A stretch of 64,000 bases of DNA from Deferribacterales bacterium Deferri_01. Its GTDB lineage: Bacteria > Chrysiogenota > Deferribacteres > Deferribacterales > Geovibrionaceae. This document shows positions 26,559 to 34,860 of the stretch, piece by piece. A program made the translations under genes and the position numbers. Under the pieces are notes generated by a model, which was given only the letters and a program-made list of their open reading frames with translations, was not told where the DNA came from and did no database searches. The stretch spans positions 62,001-126,000 of the forward strand of contig LUZY01000011.1 of assembly GCA_001603805.1 (NCBI GenBank), given 5' to 3'. The number at the start of each line of letters is the position of its first letter. The stretch's first letter is position 1.

Positions 26559-28307
26559 CTATATCACAATGGTGAATTCAGCGCCTTCAAAGGTGTTTTT
26601 CGCTGTAATTGTTCCTTTAATATTCTTTTCTATTATTATCTTGGACATATAAAGTCCTATCCCTTGTCCGTCTGGTCTGGTGGTAAAGTATGGCTCAAAT
26701 ATCCGTTCCATGGCATTATGATCAATTCCGCCACCGTTGTCTGATATGCGGATCACTGTTTTTTCCCTGCCTGCTGTAATCCGTATTTCTATTTTAGGGT
26801 CTGTTATCCGGCGGATGGAAAGCACATCTTTGGCATTCTGGATAATGTTCAGCAGAACCTGACAGAACTCATTCCTGTATGTTTTAAGAAATATGTTTTC
26901 CTGAACCTTCATTAGCACACGTATCCCGTGAAAACGGAGATTCGGTTCAATAATTGAAATAACTTCTTTAAGGGCGGCATTTATACAAAATTCCTCAATC
27001 GGTTTTGAAGGGCTGAAGAAATTTTTAAAATCGTCAATGGTGCGTGACATAAACTTGAGGGTGGAGAATGCTTCATGGATAAGTGTTTCAGCTTCTTTTT
27101 TATCAATGAAACCCTGAAGAGTTCCCATTTCAAGATTTGTGAGGATGCCGGTTATCTTGCTTAAGGGCTGCCGCCATTGGTGTGCTATATTTGAGATCAT
27201 CTCACCCATGGCAGCCATTTTTGACTGATGGATAAGCATTTGTTCCTGTTCGCGCTGTTTTTTTTCGGTGGCGAGTCTCTGCGAAATATCCCGGGCGACA
27301 TCAATTGAAAACTTTCTGTTGTCTTCAGTTATAACCGAAGCTGTAATTTCTGCCGGAATTATATCGCCCTGCTTGGTCATGAAATCCAGGCGTACAGTTT
27401 CTTTCAACCCGAATCCTTCACGCTTGCGGACTATGTAATCCTTGATTTTTTCGTACTCATATCTTGGATGGAGCTGTTCAGGCATTAACTCCCGAAGCTC
27501 GTCCAGACTATAACCTGTCATTTTTCTGGCTGCTGCATTGGCATCGACTATGCTTTTTGTTCTCAGATCAAAGATGAAAATGGAATCAGTTGCGGACTCA
27601 AAGAGTGCCTTGTACCTTGTTTCGATACCTTTTACCAGTTTTTCCTGACCTTCCTTATAGTCTGTGATGTCACGGGCGATTCCCTCAACTCCGATAACTG
27701 TCCCGTAGCTGTTTTTGATGAAATGTGCCGATGTGGATACCCACCATATGCTTCCGTCTTTTCTGTAAAGCGGTGCGTCGAAGGCTGTGACTCTGCCTTG
27801 TGTGCCCATAAGCTCTTTAAACTTAATTCTTAATTCAGGGTTTACATAAAGGTCATTGCCCAGATTTTTTCCGATCAGCTCCTCCGGTGTGAAGCCGGAA
27901 TATATAAAAATAGAAGGGGAAACTGCGGTTATATTGCCATAAATATCTGATGTATAGTATATATCGAACATGTTTTCAATGAATTCGGCAAAGCTGCTGA
28001 ATGAGCTGCCGCCATCGGAGAGCGGGTTCAGATTCTTTATTTTTATCCCTGTTCTTCCTGCTGGCAGGGGTGCGGGGTTTATTTCTGTGAATATCCATTT
28101 GTTTCTTTCTGTAGGAATAAAACAGAAATCTTTTTCGCAGTTTTTAAGTGCTGCTGCAGCTCTACTTCTATATTCGGGTTTGAGGAGTTCAAGGAAAGAT
28201 TTTGCCTGATCACTGTTACCGCTGTATTGCAGTTTTTCTGCATATTCTGCGGAAATACTCAGGATATTGTAATCAGCATCCAGAATAAGGTCATATCCGC
28301 TTATCAT
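26559..28307 (-). CDS. PAS-domain histidine kinase
   Basis: A 582-residue soluble sensor kinase. A weak N-terminal PAS-like region is followed by two clear PAS domains with PAC tails (about residues 105-225, ending GVEGIARDITDYK; and 230-355, ending FSIDVARDISQR). A short coiled coil leads to a HisKA-like dimerisation helix with phosphoacceptor in NIAHQWRQPLSK and a HATPase domain (NIIQNAKDVL; IRISDNGGGI; GQGIGLYMSKII). There is no transmembrane segment, so it senses a cytoplasmic signal, perhaps redox. No response regulator lies beside it, so it is an orphan kinase. Confidence 0.92.
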   Translation of the reverse strand: MISGYDLILDADYNILSISAEYAEKLQYSGNSDQAKSFLELLKPEYRSRAAAALKNCEKDFCFIPTERNKWIFTEINPAPLPAGRTGIKIKNLNPLSDGGSSFSSFAEFIENMFDIYYTSDIYGNITAVSPSIFIYSGFTPEELIGKNLGNDLYVNPELRIKFKELMGTQGRVTAFDAPLYRKDGSIWWVSTSAHFIKNSYGTVIGVEGIARDITDYKEGQEKLVKGIETRYKALFESATDSIFIFDLRTKSIVDANAAARKMTGYSLDELRELMPEQLHPRYEYEKIKDYIVRKREGFGLKETVRLDFMTKQGDIIPAEITASVITEDNRKFSIDVARDISQRLATEKKQREQEQMLIHQSKMAAMGEMISNIAHQWRQPLSKITGILTNLEMGTLQGFIDKKEAETLIHEAFSTLKFMSRTIDDFKNFFSPSKPIEEFCINAALKEVISIIEPNLRFHGIRVLMKVQENIFLKTYRNEFCQVLLNIIQNAKDVLSIRRITDPKIEIRITAGREKTVIRISDNGGGIDHNAMERIFEPYFTTRPDGQGIGLYMSKIIIEKNIKGTITAKNTFEGAEFTIVI

Positions 28308-28398
28308 CTCATACTTCCCGCCCTGTTATTCAAATTATTTATCTTTAATTTTACCGCAAAAATAACAATAAGTCTTTGTTGTTTTATAAAAATAAAAA

Positions 28399-28423
28399 AA
28401 ACCGCCCCTTAATGAGGCGGTTT
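28399..28423 (-). terminator. Terminator after moeA
   Basis: 8-bp stem AAACCGCC / GGCGGTTT with a 9-base loop; on the minus strand a run of seven T follows directly. Confidence 0.8.
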
Positions 28424-28428
28424 AAATA

Positions 28429-29610
28429 TCAGGGAATTATTATAGTATCGGCTTCTGTTCCTGCCGGAAGCGAGCCTGTGTTTTCATCAATCAGCACAAG
28501 TGCGTTTACCTGTGCGAAGTTGATAAAATGAGATGTAAGCTGTGAACCGGGATCCGCTGCTGTGTAGCGGCCGTTCTCCACCGTTACGACAGCTCTGTCC
28601 AGATCCATGCGACCTTTTCTGGCCTTCATTTCTGTTTTAAGAATGGCTTTATGAACCTTGTTTTCAAAATCTATGACTCCAAGCGCCTTACGGAAAAGAG
28701 GAACTGCATAAAAAACAAAGTTTGTGAGAAAGGCAGCCGGATATCCGGGCATGCCCAGAAAAAGCTTATTGTCTCTTTTTGCAACCATAAGCGGACTGCC
28801 GGGTTTAATGCATGTTTTTTCGATAAAGAGTTCAAAATCATGCTCTTTAAAGACCTTTTTTACAAAGTCATATTTGCCCATAGATACTCCGCCGGAGGAG
28901 ATGATAATGTCATGGTCTTTGCACATCTCTTTGAAAGCGTTTGCAACTTCCGCCTCTGTATCACCTATGGGACCGAAGAAATCGGGCTTAATTCCCAAAG
29001 AGTTAAGGCAGCTCTCCAGAATACGCCTGTTGGTGTCAAACACCATTCCTTCTGCGAATTTTTCTTCAACTTCAAGTATTTCATCTCCGGTTACAAAAGC
29101 CGCAACACGGGGTTTTTTATAGACTTCGACTTCTGATTTGCCCAGATAAAACAGAGCAGGGTAGAGCCCCTTGTCTATAACAACACCTTTGCTGATAACG
29201 TGTTTACCTTTTTTAGCCTCTTCACCTGAAAGGTTTACAGAGTCACCTGCACCGACACTTTCAGGAATGGTGATCATGCCGTCATTATCTTCGCAGTCCT
29301 CAACTCTTGCTACAGTATCCGCACCGTAGGGAACAGTTCCGCCTGTCATTACAAAGATTGTTTCATCATCTTTAACTGATGCACCGCTTTTATCACCGGC
29401 GGCAACTTCCCCTGTGAGTTTGTAGGTTTTGCGTCCGTGCTTAAAAGCATAACCGTCCACAGCGGATTTATGTACATCGGGATAATCTCTCGGTACTGTG
29501 ATGTCTTCTGCCAGAGTTCTGCCCCAGCTGTCTCTTACTGAGACTTTTTCTATTCCGTAGGTTGTTGTAAGGCTGTTGAGAATCGCTTTTGCTTCCTGCC
29601 AGCTTATCAT
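28429..29610 (-). CDS. moeA: Molybdopterin molybdenumtransferase MoeA
   Basis: A 393-residue MoeA, which inserts molybdate into adenylylated molybdopterin. Domain order is as expected: N-terminal domains with AEDITVPRDYPDVHKSAVDG and the GEEAKKGKH segment, then the MoCF domain with GDEI, SSGGVSMGKYD and PGSPLMVAKRDNKLFLGMPGYPAA. (Key residues: Asp and Ser of the SGGVSMG loop.) I start it at the ATG with GGAGGGG upstream, which overlaps the stop of the upstream gene as ATGA, so both are translated together. It would serve the molybdopterin reductase at the left end of this window. Confidence 0.93.
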   Translation of the reverse strand: MISWQEAKAILNSLTTTYGIEKVSVRDSWGRTLAEDITVPRDYPDVHKSAVDGYAFKHGRKTYKLTGEVAAGDKSGASVKDDETIFVMTGGTVPYGADTVARVEDCEDNDGMITIPESVGAGDSVNLSGEEAKKGKHVISKGVVIDKGLYPALFYLGKSEVEVYKKPRVAAFVTGDEILEVEEKFAEGMVFDTNRRILESCLNSLGIKPDFFGPIGDTEAEVANAFKEMCKDHDIIISSGGVSMGKYDFVKKVFKEHDFELFIEKTCIKPGSPLMVAKRDNKLFLGMPGYPAAFLTNFVFYAVPLFRKALGVIDFENKVHKAILKTEMKARKGRMDLDRAVVTVENGRYTAADPGSQLTSHFINFAQVNALVLIDENTGSLPAGTEADTIIIP

Positions 29611-30632
29611 AAGCCGCCCCTCCCGAACGGACAGACGGGAAAGTGACATTTCTCACAGAAATGACACAGACCGCCGTGACCTGAATTTGCTATGTATTCT
29701 TTGGTAATTTTCTCTTTTGCCAGTATTCTGGGCAGGTATATATCAAGGGCAGTGGCATGGAAGAACAAGGCCGCCGCCGGTACGCATACCACAGTTTTTT
29801 CGCCTATATAGCCTATGGAGCAGTTATTGCCGGGCTGAATAGGATTGCCCTTGCATACAATTTCCACTCCTGCGTCTTTGATGGCGTCTGTGGTGACATC
29901 ATCAGGGTCAACGCTTGTTCCGCCTGTTGTCAGAACTAAATCTGCCTTTTCCAGCATTGTTTTTAGTTCACGGGTTATGTGTTCTCTGTCATCAGGGGCT
30001 ATTGCCGTTGCTGTCACTTCAACTCCGAGTGCCTTCAGTTTTGCTGAAAGTTTTGGGATAAAGCCTTCTTTTATGCGCCCTTCGTAGACTTCGTTACCTG
30101 TAACAAGGATGCAGGCAGTCTTTATTTTATATGGATTTACGCTGAGTATAGGTTTGTCTAGGATCTGCTTAACCGAGTTCATCAGCTCTTCGCTGCAGAC
30201 AAGGGGTATTATTCTGAAGGCTGCAACCTGTGCCCCTTTTTTAACAGGAAAACCGTCATGCAGTGTGGGCATAGAAGGAATTTCGAGGCTGTTTACTGCG
30301 AGCAGTTTTTCTTTATCAACATGGAATATTCCGTCTGTTTCGGCGTAAAAGGATACTTTGCCTTCGCTGGTTTCCTTGTCGTACGTGATGTTTTCTCCTG
30401 CTGCAAGAGGTGCTGTCATCCTTGCTGCATCATCTTCATGGACATCCGTATCCTGACCGTCCATTACAAAAATATTTCTGCGTCCGAGATTTTTCATGTA
30501 CTCTATGTCATTCGCACATATGACATGTCCCCGTTTGAATGCCCTGTTTTTAATTTTCTTTTCCAGACTTACTTCTGTGATGTCATATGCAAGAACCTGA
30601 CCTTCTGCATTGTCAATACTGATTTTTTTCAT
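29607..30632 (-). CDS. Molybdopterin-binding protein with C-terminal cysteine cluster
   Basis: A 341-residue protein sharing the MoCF fold with MoeA/MogA. The core region ACILVTGNEVYEG...DLVLTTGGTSVDPDDVT contains the TGGTS molybdopterin loop. The N-terminal half resembles a degenerate MoeA N-domain (GQVLAYDITEV). The last 25 residues carry five cysteines in the pattern C-x2-C-x2-C-x4-C (HFCEKCHFPVC), a zinc or iron-sulfur type motif not present in MoeA. It is translationally coupled to moeA downstream. Related proteins accompany molybdenum enzymes in anaerobes, but I cannot assign the reaction; a MoCo chaperone or a modified MoeA-like step are options. Confidence 0.82.
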   Translation of the reverse strand: MKKISIDNAEGQVLAYDITEVSLEKKIKNRAFKRGHVICANDIEYMKNLGRRNIFVMDGQDTDVHEDDAARMTAPLAAGENITYDKETSEGKVSFYAETDGIFHVDKEKLLAVNSLEIPSMPTLHDGFPVKKGAQVAAFRIIPLVCSEELMNSVKQILDKPILSVNPYKIKTACILVTGNEVYEGRIKEGFIPKLSAKLKALGVEVTATAIAPDDREHITRELKTMLEKADLVLTTGGTSVDPDDVTTDAIKDAGVEIVCKGNPIQPGNNCSIGYIGEKTVVCVPAAALFFHATALDIYLPRILAKEKITKEYIANSGHGGLCHFCEKCHFPVCPFGRGGL

Positions 30633-30809
30633 TGCGACTCCGCTGTGTGTTCAATAAAATTTAGACGCTGGGGATGTTTTTGTCAAGCAGACCGATTGCG
30701 GTGGAACTTGGCATGGCATTCTGGTATATTTTTTTATAAAATAAATGATAATTGCCGTAAGGTAAATCTGAGGTAAAGGTCTATAATCCCGTTTTTGGAG
30801 GTACTGGCT

Positions 30810-31499
30810 TTGGATAGGGAAGAACTGAGCAAGTTTGACGGAAAAGAAGGACGACGAGCTTACATAGGCTACAAGGGGCAGGTTTACGATGTTACGGACA
30901 GCAGGCTGTGGAAAAACGGACAGCATGTTAAAAGACACTTCGCAGGCAGAGACCTGACGGACGATCTGGAAAAAGCACCTCATACGGATGAGGTTTTTTC
31001 CCGCATTACACCTGTGGACGCACTGACAGAATCCGTTCCTCAGGTGCCGTCAGCAGCGGAAGCCAGAAAAGATATGCTGAGAGAGCTTTACCGGAAGCTC
31101 CATCCGCATCCGATGTTTATACATTTTCCAATGGGGCTTTTAAGCTTTGCCGTGTTTATGCAGGCATTGTTTTTGATTACCGGAGAGCCAAGCTTTGAAA
31201 CCACCGCCTTTCACTGCATGGCGGCTGGCGGTGTTGCTCTTATCCCCACTATTGCTTCCGGTTTTTTCAGCTGGTGGGTAAACTACCATTATGCAACATC
31301 CAACGTTTTTATAACGAAGATATCCTTTTCTGTCCTTCTGTTTTTGATGTGTGCAGCTGAAATGTGGCTTAGATTCAGCGAACCGGGTATATCGTCCGCA
31401 GGAACAGGCGTGGCAAATCTTTATAACGGTCTCTTGTTTTTAAACCTGCCGGTTATGGCTGTAATTGGCTTTAACGGCGGAAAGATTACATGGGGATGA
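30810..31499 (+). CDS. Cytochrome b5-like / DUF2231 membrane protein
   Basis: A 229-residue protein. The first 75 residues form a cytochrome b5-like heme/steroid-binding domain (AYIGYKGQVYDVT, then QHVKRHFAGRDLT and a later His in KAPHTDE). The rest is a DUF2231-like four-helix membrane domain starting LHPHPMFIHFPMGLL, with conserved histidines that could bind a b heme. This suggests a small membrane redox protein. It starts at TTG with GGAGGT 8 bases upstream; the in-frame ATG-less stretch before it has no other site. The gene is transcribed divergently from the molybdopterin-binding gene pair. Confidence 0.78.
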   Translation: MDREELSKFDGKEGRRAYIGYKGQVYDVTDSRLWKNGQHVKRHFAGRDLTDDLEKAPHTDEVFSRITPVDALTESVPQVPSAAEARKDMLRELYRKLHPHPMFIHFPMGLLSFAVFMQALFLITGEPSFETTAFHCMAAGGVALIPTIASGFFSWWVNYHYATSNVFITKISFSVLLFLMCAAEMWLRFSEPGISSAGTGVANLYNGLLFLNLPVMAVIGFNGGKITWG

Positions 31500-31511
31500 T
31501 ACAGCGCATGT

Positions 31512-31530
31512 CGGGGCATTAAATGCCCCG
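31512..31530. terminator. Hairpin between convergent genes
   Basis: Near-perfect palindrome CGGGGCATT / AATGCCCCG with a 1-base centre, between the DUF2231 and rmuC genes. Only short T runs follow. Confidence 0.55.
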
Positions 31531-31541
31531 GCTGTTTAGGC

Positions 31542-32696
31542 TTATTCTTCCGTGTCGTCTGTTTTGATATTTTCAAGCCCCAGAGAATCAAGTTTTTCAA
31601 GGGGTTTATCCAGCATTCTGCGGCGGGTTCCGCTTAATAACTCATACTCCTTGGCTGTGTCTTCAATCCTTTTGCCCAGAGTGTCCATTTTACCAGTAAA
31701 AAGATCCCACTGTTTGCGGAAAGTGCCCATGATTGTGAGAATTTCCGATGATGTCTGCTCCAGACGGAAGTTTTCTGCTGCCTGTCTGATTACTGCAAGC
31801 ACTGAAAAAAGAGATACCGGAGAGGTCAGTGCGACCTTTTTCTCGAAGGCAAAATCCAGAACATCGGGGCATTTTTCCATCATAAACCCGAAAATCTGCT
31901 CATTGGGTATGAAAAGCATGGCAAAATCCAGGGTGTTTTCGGCAGGGTCGATATAGTCTCTCCCTGAGACTTCCTTAATACGTTCTTTGACGTCCTTGGA
32001 GAAGGCGTTTGTTCTTGCCTTTGCCGCTGCTTCTTCTGTTTCCTCTAAATATTTCAGATAATTTTCCAAAGGGAACTTGACATCCATATTAAGAATGGCG
32101 CCGTTAGGCATTATGAAGGTATAGTCCGGCCTGCTGCCGGAGGTTTTCAGGGTCTTCTGCCTGTAGTAGTTGACATTCTCCATGAATCCGGCAGCTTTGA
32201 GGATATCTTCTGCCATGCGCTCACCCCAGCGCCCCCTTCTACCTGTGGAGGAAAGAGCCTCTTTGAGGGATGAGGTGACTCTGAAAAGCTCTTCGGCGTT
32301 TCTGGAAGTGTGCCGTATCTGTTCGGAAAGAGCCGAAAACTTTGATTCACGGTCTTTTTCAAACTCTTTAACAAGCTTTTCAACCTCGGTGAGTTCCTTG
32401 GTCATTTTATCGAGCTGTGCGTCTATCAGGGCTTTTTTGCCGTCAAGCTGTGCTGCGCCCGCCTTGCGTTCGCTTTCGATATGCTTCATAAGCTCTGCGG
32501 TGGTCTTTGAAAGAGCTTCAAGGGAAAGACCGGAAAAACTCAGCTTGAGTTGTTCGGCAATCCCTGCCACAGTTTTTTCCGCCTCAAGCTTCAGCCCAGC
32601 CTGCCTGCGGGCAAGGAGACTGAAAAAAACAGCGCACACTCCTGCGCCTGCTGCGAATCCGAGAAGAAATATTATAATAACAGATGAATTTTCCAT
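31542..32696 (-). CDS. rmuC: RmuC-family DNA recombination protein
   Basis: A 384-residue protein with an N-terminal membrane helix, a long coiled coil (about residues 25-135) and the RmuC nuclease-like domain. The latter is marked by GRRGRWGERMAEDILKAAGF and by DVKFPLENYLKY, which holds the acidic/Lys catalytic pattern. RmuC limits inversions at short inverted repeats in E. coli and is linked to anti-phage and recombination functions; the details are not settled. It is a single-gene unit convergent with the DUF2231 gene. Confidence 0.9.
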   Translation of the reverse strand: MENSSVIIIFLLGFAAGAGVCAVFFSLLARRQAGLKLEAEKTVAGIAEQLKLSFSGLSLEALSKTTAELMKHIESERKAGAAQLDGKKALIDAQLDKMTKELTEVEKLVKEFEKDRESKFSALSEQIRHTSRNAEELFRVTSSLKEALSSTGRRGRWGERMAEDILKAAGFMENVNYYRQKTLKTSGSRPDYTFIMPNGAILNMDVKFPLENYLKYLEETEEAAAKARTNAFSKDVKERIKEVSGRDYIDPAENTLDFAMLFIPNEQIFGFMMEKCPDVLDFAFEKKVALTSPVSLFSVLAVIRQAAENFRLEQTSSEILTIMGTFRKQWDLFTGKMDTLGKRIEDTAKEYELLSGTRRRMLDKPLEKLDSLGLENIKTDDTEE

Positions 32697-32791
32697 GATC
32701 TGAATTTATCAGAAAGAGGATATACGGGCAATATGGTTTGTTCTTTTACGGATTATGTTTTAAATTATATTCATCTTACAGGAGTGTTCCA

Positions 32792-33982
32792 TTGGTTTAT
32801 AAGGGTTTTACTTTTCTCATATGTGATGAGAGCGGACTTGTTCCCCTGACAGCCGTTCTCAGAAGACTGACTGTCGGAGGGGAGAGTATTTTTCCGTTTG
32901 TCCCTGTTCCTTTTTCACCCAGAATGTCCCATTCTCTTTGCGGAACAGGGGTTCCCGCAGATGCCTTTATGTTATCCCTTGCCTGCGGTGTTAATGCGTC
33001 TCACCTTATGTCGCTGCGTATAAAAGCGGGCACAATACCCGATTCGGATAGCTATGAAGAGGCGGTATGCCGTCTGGAAGATATTGCAGGAAGTGCGGAG
33101 TATGACCGTATTGCTCTTGTTCTGGATGCTGACTGCGGAGAATGGGGTGAAGAGCTGGCGGGAATGATATGCGGCGGTATTTTTCTTTGCGGCGGTAGTG
33201 CGGCTGTAAAAACAGTGTGGGATGAAGCCTCAAACGAGCTTAAAGCTATTATGAAAGGCGCTTTGCTGTCGGAAAAAAACTGGAGCTTTCTTTCCAAACC
33301 CCCTCTGCCTGTAATTGCATCAGTTCCTGACAATATGCCTGAGGCGGAGATTCTGCCTGATCTGTGCATTTTCGGAAACTCCGACGGTCTGAAAACAGGT
33401 GTTATTAACCTTCCTTCAATGGCAGACTGCAACGATGCTGTGCCTTTTCTTATGTCAATGGACTTCAGCACATCTCTGATATATGAACCTCATGAGGCCG
33501 ATAACTGCGGAATAATTATTGTTCCTTCCAGCGAAAACCCGAAAAGCGATCTTTTGTTTCTGGAAAAGAGGGGCTTTGATAAGAAGCTGCGTGAACTTTT
33601 CGGTAAAACTCCAATTGTTGCTTTCGGCACTGGATTTTCGATGATGGGCACTAGGTTCAGTTTTGAAAGCGGCACAGAATCGGGCATTTTTTCCGGTCTG
33701 GGTCTTAGTGATTATGAATCAGTTGTGCGTGGCGGCAAACGGCTTGCCTGTTCAAAGTTTCGCTTCAGCGGAGAAAAATGGCTTTATCATCCAATCAGCA
33801 TAAGCGAGGAGTTTCTCTACGCCGGAATCCCTTTCCACGGGGAGACAGCCAGCGAACCAGTGCGCAATTTACTTCATATGGCGCTAAAGATTAAGCCTGA
33901 TTTCTCCGAATATATCATAGCTGACAGAGCGCTCAGTGTTCTGGCAGAAAGGTGTATGGTAAAAAACAATAATATGTTCTGA
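32792..33982 (+). CDS. Degenerate cobyric acid synthase (CobQ)-like protein
   Basis: A 396-residue protein that follows the layout of CobQ end to end. The C-terminal glutaminase-like half is clearest: TGVINLPSMADCNDAVPF, IIIVPSSENPKSDLLFL, IVAFGTGFSMMG, FSGLGLSDYESVV and AGIPFHGETASEPVRNLL match CobQ blocks in order. In CobQ the block GICGGYQMLG holds the nucleophilic cysteine; here it reads AFGTGFSMMG, with no cysteine. The N-terminal P-loop GTSSDAGKST is also missing (CDESGLVPLT in its place). It should therefore be catalytically inactive as an amidotransferase. The start is TTG with AGGAG 7 bases upstream. The next gene is a truncated siroheme-synthase-like protein, so both are degraded relatives of tetrapyrrole enzymes. 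Confidence 0.72.
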   Translation: MVYKGFTFLICDESGLVPLTAVLRRLTVGGESIFPFVPVPFSPRMSHSLCGTGVPADAFMLSLACGVNASHLMSLRIKAGTIPDSDSYEEAVCRLEDIAGSAEYDRIALVLDADCGEWGEELAGMICGGIFLCGGSAAVKTVWDEASNELKAIMKGALLSEKNWSFLSKPPLPVIASVPDNMPEAEILPDLCIFGNSDGLKTGVINLPSMADCNDAVPFLMSMDFSTSLIYEPHEADNCGIIIVPSSENPKSDLLFLEKRGFDKKLRELFGKTPIVAFGTGFSMMGTRFSFESGTESGIFSGLGLSDYESVVRGGKRLACSKFRFSGEKWLYHPISISEEFLYAGIPFHGETASEPVRNLLHMALKIKPDFSEYIIADRALSVLAERCMVKNNNMF

Positions 33983-34003
33983 CGATAAACCGGAGGTTGA
34001 TGA

Positions 34004-34411
34004 GTGGTTCCGTTTATTTTTAATCTTACCGATAAAAAAATCCTTGTGGCAGGAGGAGGGGCAGAAGCGGAGGCTCTTCTTGTTTCGCTCCTTGGTCATG
34101 ATCCGGAGATTGTGGTTATTTCTCCGTCATGCACTGAAAACATTAAGCTTTTCAAAAAGTTCGGACGCATAAAATATGAAGAGAGATGGATAGAGGAAAG
34201 CGATGTGGATTCCTCATATTATTTCATATTTGCACTTACCGGAGATACAGAGGTGAACACCGAAGTTGCATCCTATGCGGCAAGGGTTCATGTCCCTGTT
34301 TTTGTGCAGGATAATCCTGCTCTTTCAGATTTCTGTCTGGAAAAGGAAGAGGAGAGGGAAGAAAGCGATTTTGACAGAATAAAGGACCTGCTCCGCACAA
34401 GGCGAGGCTAG
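34004..34411 (+). CDS. Truncated siroheme synthase N-domain-like protein (precorrin-2 dehydrogenase fold)
   Basis: A 135-residue protein resembling only the NAD-binding part of CysG/Met8-type precorrin-2 dehydrogenases. It opens PFIFNLTDKKILVAGGG, matching the usual dinucleotide loop, followed by IVVISPSCTE, FALTGDTEVN and QDNPALSDFCLEK, the equivalents of VVAP, ATDDxEVN and DDPxLCDF. The helical dimerisation and active-site part that normally follows (about 70 further residues) is missing. It begins at GTG with CGGAGG 8 bases upstream, 21 bases after the CobQ-like gene. Its stop shares the palindrome CTAG with the convergent DUF454 gene. Function unknown; siroheme formation is doubtful. Confidence 0.72.
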   Translation: MVPFIFNLTDKKILVAGGGAEAEALLVSLLGHDPEIVVISPSCTENIKLFKKFGRIKYEERWIEESDVDSSYYFIFALTGDTEVNTEVASYAARVHVPVFVQDNPALSDFCLEKEEEREESDFDRIKDLLRTRRG

Positions 34412-34767
34412 TCATGCAGAGTGGGCAGGCGGAGAAGGTAGAAGCTGACGCCTGCGCCCACGGCGGTGAGAATCATAAATACAGCGGCGCTGCCTGATAT
34501 TACTGATGAAAATATCAGCGAAAACCACAGGAGGAAAAGGGCACGCATTTTAATTCTGCGGCTTATGCCCAGCCCTTTTTCATAGTTTCTTACTATATCG
34601 CCGAAATATTTGTTATTTAAGAGCATTTGGTGAAATTTATCCGAGCTGCGGGCAAAGCACGCCGCCGCAAGCAGAATGAACGGCGTTGTGGGCATTACAG
34701 GCAGAAAAACACCTATAATGCCAAGAAAAAGTGATATGAAACCAAAAATAATAAGGATTATCTTCAT
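34408..34767 (-). CDS. DUF454 (YbaN-like) membrane protein
   Basis: A 119-residue inner-membrane protein with about three hydrophobic segments. The signature FLGIIGVFLPVMPTTPFILLAAACFARSS (quoted by its central PVMPTTPF) is typical of the DUF454/YbaN family. Function unknown. The chosen ATG follows GGGGAG; an alternative TTG start adds four residues. It is convergent with the siroheme-like gene. Confidence 0.85.
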   Translation of the reverse strand: MKIILIIFGFISLFLGIIGVFLPVMPTTPFILLAAACFARSSDKFHQMLLNNKYFGDIVRNYEKGLGISRRIKMRALFLLWFSLIFSSVISGSAAVFMILTAVGAGVSFYLLRLPTLHD

Positions 34768-34860
34768 CCGTCTCCCCAATGTTTACACTATAAAGAAAAC
34801 AGATAAAAAAACAATATAAGTTTATTTGATATATCCAACTCTTGAGTTTATATCAATTTA

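Noticed and set aside
31542-32696. Defence island around rmuC
   Set aside because: No restriction, toxin-antitoxin or mobile genes nearby; the neighbours are ordinary housekeeping genes.
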